From PSLL01 sp050259195 (GTDB lineage: Bacteria > Desulfobacterota_D > UBA1144 > Nemesobacterales > CSP1-2), in the NCBI GenBank assembly GCA_050259195.1, contig JBLNAE010000150.1, positions 1 through 14,140 of the forward strand: a DNA stretch of 14,140 bases, read 5' to 3'. Position 1 is the first letter of the stretch, and every line of letters starts with the position of its first letter. This document shows, one piece after another, positions 1 through 6,096 of the stretch. The notes beneath the pieces are model-generated. The model worked only from the letters and a program-made list of their open reading frames with translations. It was not told the DNA's origin and ran no database searches. The translations under genes were made by a program, and so were the position numbers.

Positions 1-12
1 CAAGCAAATACA

Positions 13-78
13 CCCTTTGACAGGCTCAGGGTGAACGGTATTTGAGTCAAGCCGTTCGTGGTGAGCTTGTCGAACCAT
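13..78. repeat. Imperfect inverted repeat, REP/MITE-like
   Basis: Two arms face each other: 13-38 (contains TTTGACAGGCTCAGGG and ends GAACGG) and 52-78 (begins CCGTTCG, contains GAGCTTGTCGAACC). The reverse complement of the second arm matches the first at about 18 of 23 aligned positions, with a 13-nt spacer. Short palindromes built on TTCGACAAGCTCA are familiar as dispersed repeats in many environmental bacterial genomes; that is recollection, not a search. It lies just upstream of the integrase cassette, and a spurious GTG start for the downstream small ORF falls inside it. Confidence 0.7.
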
Positions 79-126
79 AGAACGGCGCTAATGCCATCAT
101 CTTCAAGTTACCTGACTACTAGGCAT

Positions 127-336
127 ATGAAAACAAAAAGGTTAATTGCCGTAACAAGGCACGTTTGGGTTTTCAAAAGACATTGCCTTCGTTGCGGTAA
201 AACCTTTGAGGGCAGCAAGCTTGCTAAATATTGTAGCGACAGATGTAGGAAGCTGGCGGATTATGCCCGACACGCTGAAGAAAGAAGACAAAACAGACGT
301 GAGAGATATAAAAAAACCAAAAAAGGAGGTAAATAA
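127..336 (+). CDS. Small zinc-ribbon protein beside integrase
   Basis: A 69-aa, very basic protein. Residues 20-40 hold a likely zinc ribbon: C20-x2-C23 (HCLRCGK) and C36-x3-C40 (YCSDRC). A long Lys/Arg-rich helical tail follows (residues 41-69). Similar YCSDRC modules occur in small proteins encoded near integrases and in mobile elements, so a DNA- or RNA-binding accessory role is likely, but I cannot name a family. I chose the ATG at 127 because the longer reading (GTG at 58) begins inside the upstream repeat and adds a low-complexity N-terminus. The Shine-Dalgarno here is weak. The stop lies 2 nt before the integrase GTG, and the integrase Shine-Dalgarno is inside this gene, so the two genes are probably co-translated. 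Confidence 0.6.
   Translation: MKTKRLIAVTRHVWVFKRHCLRCGKTFEGSKLAKYCSDRCRKLADYARHAEERRQNRRERYKKTKKGGK
323..330 (+). promoter_or_regulatory. Ribosome binding site of the integrase
   Basis: AAGGAGGT, a near-perfect Shine-Dalgarno, lies 8 nt before the GTG at 339. It sits within the last codons of the zinc-ribbon gene. It fixes GTG 339 as the integrase start and suggests translational coupling. Confidence 0.8.
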
Positions 337-338
337 TC

Positions 339-1403
339 GTGGCAGTATACGAAAGGAATAGCTATTGGTATGCAGAGGTCCCTTTGCCCAATGGAAAGAA
401 ACTAAAGCGGTCTGTAGGCAAGAAGGGAATAGTGACAAAGGCTATGGCCAGACAGGTAGAGCACGAGTTAAAACGTAAGGTTAAATTAGGTCAGTGGGAT
501 ATGTTCCAGGATATTCCTACTTTCAATGATTTTATCCCTGAGTTTGTCTCATACGTGAGAGATATAAAGCAGAATAGGGCGTGAAAACAAGCTGAGGATT
601 GCGTAAAGAGATTTGCTGTTTTATTCGGGGGCAAGAAGTTATCAGAGATAAAGTCGGCTGATATTGAGGGTTACAAACGGATTAAAACTCAAGAAGGCAA
701 GAAACCGGCAACCATAGATAAAACGTTAGGTTTTGTTCGACACCTGTTCAACTATGCTAAGAGATGCGATAAGTTTTATGCTAACAATCCGGTATCAATT
801 GCCGGGCTCTTGCCGATAAATAACCAAAAAACTAGAGTGTTAACCCTGGAAGAAGAGGATTTACTTATAGCCAATGCCAAAGAGCCACTAAAGAGCATGA
901 TACAGATTGCGATATATTCAGGACTCAGGTTGAATTCGATTAGAACCCTTAAATGGACATGCGTTGACTTTAACTCAAATACAATAACCATAGAAGCTGC
1001 CTATTCAAAGAATAAGAAAACCCATCTTATACCCATGAACCCCATTGTTAGAAAGGTGCTACTAGAAGCTAAGCTAAGGGGCGGTAATAGCGAATATGTC
1101 TTACCGGAAGTTATTAACCTAACTATAAGCGGGATAACAACAAGGTTTACCAGGTTATGTAAAAAATTAGGAATTCAAGGATTATCGTTTCATTGTCTCA
1201 GGCATACTTGCGGAACCAGATTAGCTGAAATGGGAAAGGATATATCAACTATTTCTAAGGCATTGGGACATTCAAGCGTCAACATGAGCATGAGGTATGT
1301 TCACCCCAGGGAATCCGTTAAGAGGGCTATGGATGACTTAGCGAATTATAGAAGTTTTGCTACCAATTTAGCTACCAATGAAGATTCGGATTATGCTAAG
1401 TAG
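339..1403 (+). pseudogene. Tyrosine integrase interrupted by an in-frame TGA
   Basis: A phage-type tyrosine recombinase of 354 codons, starting at GTG 339. Codon 82 (582-584) is TGA. The same frame is otherwise open from 339 to the TAG at 1401-1403, so one TGG-to-TGA change explains the break (the context KQNRA-x-KQAEDC suits Trp). The N-terminal arm-type domain (about residues 1-60) and the SAM-like core-binding domain (about 65-150) flank the stop. The catalytic domain is complete: R197 (SGLRLNSI), K224, H285 and R288 (HCLRH), H311 (LGHSS) and nucleophile Y320 (RYVHP). Such enzymes integrate and excise mobile DNA. The lesion looks recent, since the rest is undamaged. A downstream fragment could start at ATG 810 with all catalytic residues, but it would lack the core-binding domain. 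No att site or tRNA is visible beside it. Confidence 0.85.
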
Positions 1404-1431
1404 CTGTTGATGTTGCGGTTATATAGGAAAG

Positions 1432-1935
1432 TCAAGTAATGCTCAAATATCTATCCATCCCAAGCTTTCTTATTACTTCTTCGCTTTGCTCAATCATTTT
1501 TCCAACGGGAAAGACGAAGAGGTACTGACCCGTGTCTTTAAGCACGTCTAGCGCCTGCGTTGAAACCTTGTCGAAGAACTGAACCGATTCGCCGTCTGTA
1601 ATTAAGACCCAGTTCTGAGGATTTTTAATGGCTTCGGGCATTTTTCCCTTTAGGAATTCAACCACGCCTCGAAAACGCTGAACAGAAAGCCCTTGCTTAT
1701 GGAGCGAGACGAGCCACCTGAGAATTATAAAATCCCCTACAGAGTAGAGTTTTGGAACCCCCCTTCCCTGAGAACTTCTGATGCTCGGTATTATAAGACC
1801 TGTGTGCTCGTAGTAATAGAGATGGTCAAAATCGAGCTTCACGCCTTCAAGAGCCTCTATGAGGCTCAGAACGTCTCTGCTCTTTAGACCATTTAGAACC
1901 TTTGTTCTTGGCTCCTTAGTATTTTCTTTGTTCAT
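1432..1935 (-). CDS. MerR-like transcriptional regulator
   Basis: A 167-aa protein, probably a cytoplasmic DNA-binding regulator. Residues 38-95 resemble a MerR-type winged helix-turn-helix: the DHLYYYEHTGLIIPS segment matches the usual YYE-x-GLI-x-P signature, followed by LYSVGDFIILRWLVSLHKQGLSV, like the second helix region that ends in a GLSL-type turn. The C-terminal part (about 105-167) is not a recognisable metal-binding tail: it has no Cys pair, so this is not a typical metal sensor and the ligand is unknown. The start ATG at 1935 has AAGGA 4 nt upstream, supplied by a repetitive element. It is divergent from the moaD/MOT1 operon across about 245 bp and could control it, but that is only positional. 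It converges with the broken integrase (28-nt gap). Confidence 0.75.
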   Translation of the reverse strand: MNKENTKEPRTKVLNGLKSRDVLSLIEALEGVKLDFDHLYYYEHTGLIIPSIRSSQGRGVPKLYSVGDFIILRWLVSLHKQGLSVQRFRGVVEFLKGKMPEAIKNPQNWVLITDGESVQFFDKVSTQALDVLKDTGQYLFVFPVGKMIEQSEEVIRKLGMDRYLSIT

Positions 1936-1989
1936 TATTCCTTGCGGTTGCCCATTATTCCTTCAGGGCGAATACAAGATTCGCCTACA
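1933..1989 (-). repeat. Degenerate repeat copy overlapping the MerR-like start
   Basis: GGCGAAT (1967-1973) and ATTCGCC (1979-1985) form a perfect 7-bp hairpin with loop ACAAG, followed by TACA. Read on the minus strand, this is a diverged copy of the element at 8089-8146: the GCGAATCTTGTATTCGCCC half is kept, and the second half has decayed to GGGCAACCGCAAGGA. CATTATTCCTT is directly repeated at 1933-1943 and 1953-1963. On the minus strand each copy reads AAGGAATAATG, and the proximal one is the Shine-Dalgarno and start codon of the MerR-like gene. Confidence 0.65.
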
Positions 1990-1993
1990 ATTT

Positions 1994-2057
1994 GTCATTG
2001 CGAACGAAGTGAAGCAATCTCAGAGGGTTGCTTCTTTCACTTGCTCCTCGCGATGGC
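1994..2057. repeat. Imperfect palindromic repeat (GTCATTGCGA family)
   Basis: Outer arms CATTGCGA (1996-2003) and TCGCGATG (2048-2055) pair at 7 of 8 positions. Inner arms GAAGCAA (2011-2017) and TTGCTTC (2028-2034) pair perfectly around a 10-nt loop. Elements starting GTCATTGCGAGCGAAG are common dispersed repeats in environmental bacterial genomes (recollection). This copy sits directly beside another repeat in the spacer between the MerR-like gene and moaD. Confidence 0.65.
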
Positions 2058-2121
2058 TTTTCAGAACTCACATAACCAACCGCAACCTCTATACTCATCT
2101 CCAAAATATCACAAACACCGA

Positions 2122-2137
2122 AGTGAATCAATTCACT
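2122..2137. promoter_or_regulatory. 16-bp dyad upstream of moaD, possible operator
   Basis: AGTGAATCAATTCACT is a dyad with perfect 7-bp arms around CA. It lies 44 nt before the moaD ATG. A -10-like TATATT (2159-2164) follows, so the dyad would overlap the -35 area, where an operator could act. The nearby divergent MerR-like regulator is a candidate binder. It could also be part of the adjoining repetitive DNA. Confidence 0.35.
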
Positions 2138-2181
2138 CTGAAAAAACATCCAATCATGTATATTTATTTCTGAGGATTGAG

Positions 2182-2421
2182 ATGAAAGTCAAACTGAAGC
2201 TTTTTGCATATTTAAGAGAAACTCTAGGACTGGAAGAGGAAGAAATTGACATTCAAGATGGAGAAAAGGTCAGCGATCTTTGGGATAGGTTCAAACACAA
2301 AATTCCTGGAAATAAAAACTTCCGCATACTCTTTGCAGTAAATGGAGAATACGTAGAAGAAGACAGAGAACTGAAAGAAGGCGATGAGGTAGCATTTATC
2401 CCCCCTGTAAGCGGAGGGTAA
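2182..2421 (+). CDS. moaD: MoaD-like molybdopterin synthase small subunit
   Basis: A 79-aa ubiquitin-fold sulfur carrier. It starts MKVKLKLFAYLRE, has the usual VNGEYV and LKEGDEVAFIPPVSGG blocks, and ends in the Gly78-Gly79 needed for thiocarboxylation. In molybdenum cofactor synthesis MoaD, charged by MoeB, donates sulfur in the MoaD-MoaE complex that converts precursor Z (cPMP) to molybdopterin. Length and C-terminus are normal for the family. The start ATG 2182 has GAGG 6 nt upstream. Longer in-frame upstream sequence runs through repetitive DNA and is not coding. The molybdate permease gene follows after 18 nt, so an operon is likely and supports MoaD over ThiS. MoaE is not in the window. 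A tungsten-cofactor role is equally possible from sequence alone. Confidence 0.9.
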   Translation: MKVKLKLFAYLRETLGLEEEEIDIQDGEKVSDLWDRFKHKIPGNKNFRILFAVNGEYVEEDRELKEGDEVAFIPPVSGG

Positions 2422-2439
2422 ACAGCACAAGGATATTGT

Positions 2440-3693
2440 ATGCCGCCTACCCAAACCACTAAAGACATATCCGAAACCCAAATTTCCCAAGGGAACAAAG
2501 TTTCTGAGAACTTTTTTATCCCTTGGTTCAATAGGCTCTACAAAAACATAAAATCACTCCGCATTAATCGCCAGGAAATCTCCGGTTCAGTAGGCGATAT
2601 GGGGACTTTTATTCCGCTCCTTGTTGGAATGGTCTCCCTAAATGGGCTAAATATTGCCAGCGCACTTTTTTTTGCAGGCATATTCAATGTCATAACAGGA
2701 ATAACATTTGGAATCCCCATGGCGGTGCAGCCCATGAAGGCGATTGCCACTGTTGCCATAAGCCAGGGGCTTACAACGAATGAGATTCTTTCCGCCGGAA
2801 TCGTGACGGGACTCATAATTTTCATTTTTGGAGTAACAAGAATTATTGAGTTATTTAACCGAATAATTCCGCTTAGCGTAATAAGAGGCTTGCAGCTCGG
2901 AATCGGTCTTCAGCTCTTAATGAAGGGGTTCTCAATGGTTCTAGGTACAAAGCATTTCTTTGGATACGACAGCATATCCGTAGGAATATTCTCCGGGGCG
3001 CTTGTCTTGCTCCTTTTTTTCAGTAGGAGAATCCCCGGAGCAATAGTAGTATTTGCGATTGGGCTTTTGTTTCTCTTCTTAAAATCGCCAAATTCATTAA
3101 GCAGCCTAAAATTCGACGTTTATATTCCACACTTTGTCAATCTAAGTTGGAGCGATTTTGTTAACGGAACCCTGAAAGCCGCAATTCCCCAAATACCCCT
3201 TACGACTCTAAATTCCGTAATCGCAGTCTGTGCACTTTCCTGGGATTTATTCCCGAGTAATGGCGCGGGCACAAGAGAAGTCTCAATCAGTGTGGGACTG
3301 ATGAATCTTATCGGATGTTGGTTTGGAGCGATGCCAATGTGTCATGGATCAGGAGGACTTGCAGGACAGTACAGATTTGGAGCGAGGACCGGAGGGAGCG
3401 TCGTATTTTTGGGCGTGATCAAAATCCTTCTTGGACTTTTTCTAGGAGGGGCAGCCCTGAGAATCCTTGCCCTCTATCCAATGAGCGTGCTTGGAGTGCT
3501 CCTTATCTTTTCAGGTATGGAGCTTGCCCTTGTTACAAAAGACATTAAAACTAGAACAGATCACTTCGTTATGATAATGACAACGGCAGCCATAATCGCG
3601 CTTTCATCTACAGCCGTGGGATTTGTCGTAGGACTCATACTCTCTTACCTCTTCTATTTCGGAGCCTTTAGAATTGAAAAGGTGGATAAATAG
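2440..3693 (+). CDS. MOT1-type molybdate (sulfate-like) permease
   Basis: A 417-aa polytopic inner-membrane protein of the MOT1/sulfate-transporter-like family, first characterised as high-affinity molybdate uptake in plants and algae. A cytoplasmic N-terminus of about 45 residues precedes the membrane domain. Family signatures are clear: GSVGDMGTFIPLL at 49-61, GIPMAVQPMKAIATVAI at 91-107, the PLTTLNSVIAV segment in the second half, and MPMCHGSGGLAGQYRFGARTG. About ten hydrophobic spans are visible and there is no STAS domain, unlike SulP carriers. AAGGAT lies 5 nt before ATG 2440, and the gene is 18 nt after moaD, which favours molybdate (or tungstate) over sulfate as substrate. Its frame survives runs of 8 T (2666-2673) and 7 T (3014-3020). 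The gene looks intact. Confidence 0.88.
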   Translation: MPPTQTTKDISETQISQGNKVSENFFIPWFNRLYKNIKSLRINRQEISGSVGDMGTFIPLLVGMVSLNGLNIASALFFAGIFNVITGITFGIPMAVQPMKAIATVAISQGLTTNEILSAGIVTGLIIFIFGVTRIIELFNRIIPLSVIRGLQLGIGLQLLMKGFSMVLGTKHFFGYDSISVGIFSGALVLLLFFSRRIPGAIVVFAIGLLFLFLKSPNSLSSLKFDVYIPHFVNLSWSDFVNGTLKAAIPQIPLTTLNSVIAVCALSWDLFPSNGAGTREVSISVGLMNLIGCWFGAMPMCHGSGGLAGQYRFGARTGGSVVFLGVIKILLGLFLGGAALRILALYPMSVLGVLLIFSGMELALVTKDIKTRTDHFVMIMTTAAIIALSSTAVGFVVGLILSYLFYFGAFRIEKVDK

Positions 3694-3708
3694 CCCTTTT
3701 AACGGGCA

Positions 3709-4144
3709 TCAACTATTTATCGAACTATACTTGTGACCAGTCTCTGCTGTTACAGGAATAGCTCCCACAACCTCTATGTCTCCATCCATAAGATGCATGC
3801 CGTACATCCCATCGGGATTCACTATCAGGCTGGAAACTCCCCCTTCCAGATACATTTTCTTACTATGAGGAGGTATAGTTACAGGTAGAACCAGCATTGC
3901 CACACTCGATTTTGTTGGATAGTAAGACAGATAATAGCCCACTTTTACTCTAACATCCTTGTAGGCCGTATCACTCGTGTTCTCAATTGTAACATGATGG
4001 TAGACATACCCCATGCTGCATAAAAAGACCACTCCGTGATCTTAATCGCATGATAATCATCGGCTCGATGACTGTCAGCAAATGAGTTTACAGCAGCAAA
4101 TACAACTGCTGCCGCTATAAAAACAGATAGAAAAAGTTTTTCAT
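3709..4144 (-). pseudogene. Small secreted protein gene with two frameshifts
   Basis: A strong Shine-Dalgarno (GGAGGAAG) precedes ATG 4144. Translation gives MKNFFYLFL and then a stop. Adding one T to the T5 run (complement of 4119-4123) restores FIAAAVVFAAVNSFADSHR, a textbook signal peptide with likely cleavage after SFA, and continues through KITEWSFYAAW. Adding one G to the G4 run (complement of 4009-4012) joins this to GYVYHHVTIENTSDTAYKDV, which is open to the stop at 3709. The repaired protein is 145 aa. The mature part (VTIENTSDTAYKDVRVKVGYY, then IPPHSKK) resembles the short extracytoplasmic beta-sandwich domains of the FxLYD kind; that is inference. Only the last 107 codons read as one ORF, from a GTG at 4032 with no ribosome site. 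The lesions could be sequence errors, because both are homopolymer losses. Confidence 0.7.
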
Positions 4145-4163
4145 TTTACTTCCTCCTATTGTA

Positions 4164-4643
4164 GTATTTTGCATACTTAATCCCATTTATTTACACCCAA
4201 ATCGAGTGCAATTTACGGACCGAGAAATTTTTCTCTCAATATCCTCTGGTTTCAATATTTTTCTTAAAGCCTGTCTTTAAACCACTTCTCCAACCATGCC
4301 TTTGTCTTTTCAGCCAATTCCTTACTTGATGTGTAAGATATGTATTTGTCGTTGAGATAAATTCCCCAATAGGTAATTGGTAAGTAGTCCTTTCTAACAC
4401 CCTCTTCTCTTTCATACCCCTCTAGCGGTGCCACAAAGCTACAGTCTGGATTGATTGTGAAAGGAGTTATCGTTATTGTCATTTTCAATTACCTCCTATT
4501 TATATTTATCGCCATTTTTCGCTTTTACTTAACCCTTAGACTTGCAAATTTCGTGCCGATTCTAAATTCAATTACAACCCAAGTGTTTTCAAGCACATAG
4601 GAATATAGATGCCAAGAATGCATCAATGTGGTATGCAAAATAC
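4164..4643. repeat. Exact 13-bp inverted repeat pair flanking the orphan gene
   Basis: GTATTTTGCATAC (4164-4176) and GTATGCAAAATAC (4631-4643) are exact reverse complements, about 450 bp apart. They bracket the 72-aa orphan gene at 4264-4482. They could mark ends of a small inserted unit or paired regulatory sites. I see no target-site duplication next to them. Confidence 0.4.
4264..4482 (-). CDS. Hypothetical 72-aa protein
   Basis: I do not recognise the family. The protein begins MTITITPFTINPDCSF, has an aromatic middle (DYLPITYWGIYLNDKYISYTS) and ends in an amphipathic Lys/Trp-rich helix (ELAEKTKAWLEKWFKDRL). There is no signal peptide and no membrane span. The start is ATG 4482, with AGGAGGT 8 nt upstream; a TTG two codons earlier is too close to that site. 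The bases AATAGGAGG before the start also precede the broken secreted-protein gene 119 nt downstream on the same strand, so both may share an origin or be co-expressed. The good ribosome site makes it a plausible real gene. Confidence 0.5.
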   Translation of the reverse strand: MTITITPFTINPDCSFVAPLEGYEREEGVRKDYLPITYWGIYLNDKYISYTSSKELAEKTKAWLEKWFKDRL

Positions 4644-4732
4644 GTCAGGTTTAAAGACCAATGGTCAATAGAATGACATTTTACGCTTGGTATGAAGTTG
4701 GATATTCGTATTCGGAGCGATTCCACCGATTA
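4501..4732. other. Spacer without a gene
   Basis: About 230 bases between the divergent 72-aa orphan and the FIST gene promoter. No ORF longer than about 20 codons with a ribosome site is visible on either strand. It holds one arm of the 13-bp inverted repeat (4631-4643) and the small dyad GACCAATGGTC. I see no RNA gene or terminator. Confidence 0.5.
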
Positions 4733-4741
4733 TGGTATAAT
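4733..4741 (+). promoter_or_regulatory. Extended -10 promoter for the FIST gene
   Basis: TGGTATAAT is a consensus extended -10 (TG-N-TATAAT). The -35 is weak (TTCGGA at 4711-4716, 19-bp spacing), which extended -10 promoters tolerate. Transcription would start near 4748, giving a leader of about 45 nt before the ATG at 4792. Confidence 0.5.
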
Positions 4742-4791
4742 CTGTAGAAAATTAATGAGTAGAATCTAGGTTACGTTTAAGGAAAAAGCTC

Positions 4792-5979
4792 ATGATAAAG
4801 GCGGGGGTTGGATATTCCGTTAATGAAAACAGTGAAGAGGCAACCAGAGAAGCAGCTTCTCAAGCTATGGAGGGCGGAGGTTTAACGGAAGCCGATTGGG
4901 CTCTTCTTTTCTGCACGTTTCCCCACCGAGGCAATTACAAAGATATATTAAAATCGGTATGCAAAACAACTCAAACTACAAACGTTGCAGGATGCAGCGC
5001 TATTGGAATGCTCACAAATTTTGGAGAGGTAGAAGCGAGTCCGGGCATAGCCGTTCTGGCAGTTTCTTCAGACAGTATGCATGCCGACTCTTTTCTCGCT
5101 CACCACACAGAAGACGGAGGGATGAAAGCCGGAATTGAGATTGGAGAGCATATGCGGATGGCTCTCAGCAAAGGAGAAAATAGGCTCCTTACGCTTCTTC
5201 CCGACCCGTTCTACATTCATCCGGAGCTTCTCTGCAGAGGGATTGAATCCCGACTAGGGAATATACCAATAGTCGGTGCATCAGCCTCTGAGCACCCGGC
5301 CATGAGTGAAGCTTATGAGTTCCGCGGTGACACTGTTGCATCAAGAGCCGTCTCGGGACTTATGGTTCATGACTCCTTTACCCATAAAATCGGAATCACT
5401 CAAGGATGTGAGCCCGTTGGAGTGCCGTGTATTATTACAAAAGCCGCGAATAACATCATCTTTGAACTCGACGGACAGCCCGCTTTTGAGGTTTTAAAGA
5501 AGCAGGTTCCTCTAAGAATTCTAGAAAGTGGAAGGGAATTGACGCGTCTTCTGTTTATAGGACTCCCTCCCGACCCATCTCAAACAGAGATAGCAAACGG
5601 CGAGTATCTGGTCAGAAACCTTATGGGAATCATTCCCGAAACCGGACTAATATCAGTAGCCGCAAACGTAAAAGAAGGACAGATTATGACGTTTGCTGTG
5701 CGCCATCCCATATTGGCACGCGAGGACTTAAAACAGATGGTTGAGCGTTTGGCACCCTCAAAAGAATCGGATAAGCCGTTTAAGTTCGGTCTCTATTTTA
5801 ATTGCTGCGCAAGAGGCTCATCCCTCTATGGCTATCAGGGGATTGACACTGCTTACATCAACCACCTTCTTGGGGATGTTCCAATTATAGGGTTTTTTGG
5901 AAACTCAGAACTCACCCCACTGAAAGGAACGAACTATCTCTTCACATATACGGGAGCGCTTGTCCTGATTTCGGAATAA
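4792..5979 (+). CDS. FIST N- and C-domain sensory protein
   Basis: A 395-aa soluble protein made only of the paired FIST_N (about residues 35-225) and FIST_C (about 230-380) domains. These are predicted intracellular small-ligand sensors, often fused to or encoded beside signalling domains. FIST_N shows the typical strand/turn NVAGCSAIGMLT (64-75) and PIVGASASEH. FIST_C carries RNLMGI, FNCCARGSSLYG and the closing IIGFFGNSELTP. No transmembrane segment, kinase, GGDEF or methyl-accepting domain is attached, so the output partner is not evident here. AAGGA lies 8 nt before ATG 4792. It is upstream of, and on the same strand as, the crotonase gene (117-nt gap), but that gene has its own strong ribosome site. 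Ligand unknown; amino acids have been suggested for the family. Confidence 0.85.
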   Translation: MIKAGVGYSVNENSEEATREAASQAMEGGGLTEADWALLFCTFPHRGNYKDILKSVCKTTQTTNVAGCSAIGMLTNFGEVEASPGIAVLAVSSDSMHADSFLAHHTEDGGMKAGIEIGEHMRMALSKGENRLLTLLPDPFYIHPELLCRGIESRLGNIPIVGASASEHPAMSEAYEFRGDTVASRAVSGLMVHDSFTHKIGITQGCEPVGVPCIITKAANNIIFELDGQPAFEVLKKQVPLRILESGRELTRLLFIGLPPDPSQTEIANGEYLVRNLMGIIPETGLISVAANVKEGQIMTFAVRHPILAREDLKQMVERLAPSKESDKPFKFGLYFNCCARGSSLYGYQGIDTAYINHLLGDVPIIGFFGNSELTPLKGTNYLFTYTGALVLISE

Positions 5980-6096
5980 TGGTTCAACCCAAACTGCTAT
6001 CCTCTCGCTTCTTAAAAGGTTTGTTTCAGGAAAATCATTAGGTAGATTAATAGCCACACTTTAAACCCTAATTTTAAAATTTCAAAGGAGATTCTT

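Noticed and set aside
142..438. 98-codon minus-strand ORF across the zinc-ribbon and integrase genes
   Set aside because: Antisense to two genes on the plus strand; the composition is a mirror of the Lys-rich coding sequence.
582..584. TGA recoded as Trp or selenocysteine in the integrase
   Set aside because: Neighbouring intact genes (MerR-like gene, trxB) end at TGA and no core gene has an internal TGA. No selenocysteine-type hairpin is obvious, and Sec is not expected at this place in an integrase.
1404..1431. tRNA or att core next to the integrase
   Set aside because: The integrase 3' flank is 28 nt and has no tRNA-like cloverleaf or repeated core.
3694..3712. GCCC-ttttaac-GGGC hairpin after the MOT1 permease gene
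   Set aside because: Only a 4-bp stem with no T run; too weak to call a terminator.
4222..4235. GAGAAATTTTTCTC palindrome
   Set aside because: AT-rich with a 2-nt centre; it cannot form a stable hairpin and is easily chance in this AT-rich spacer.
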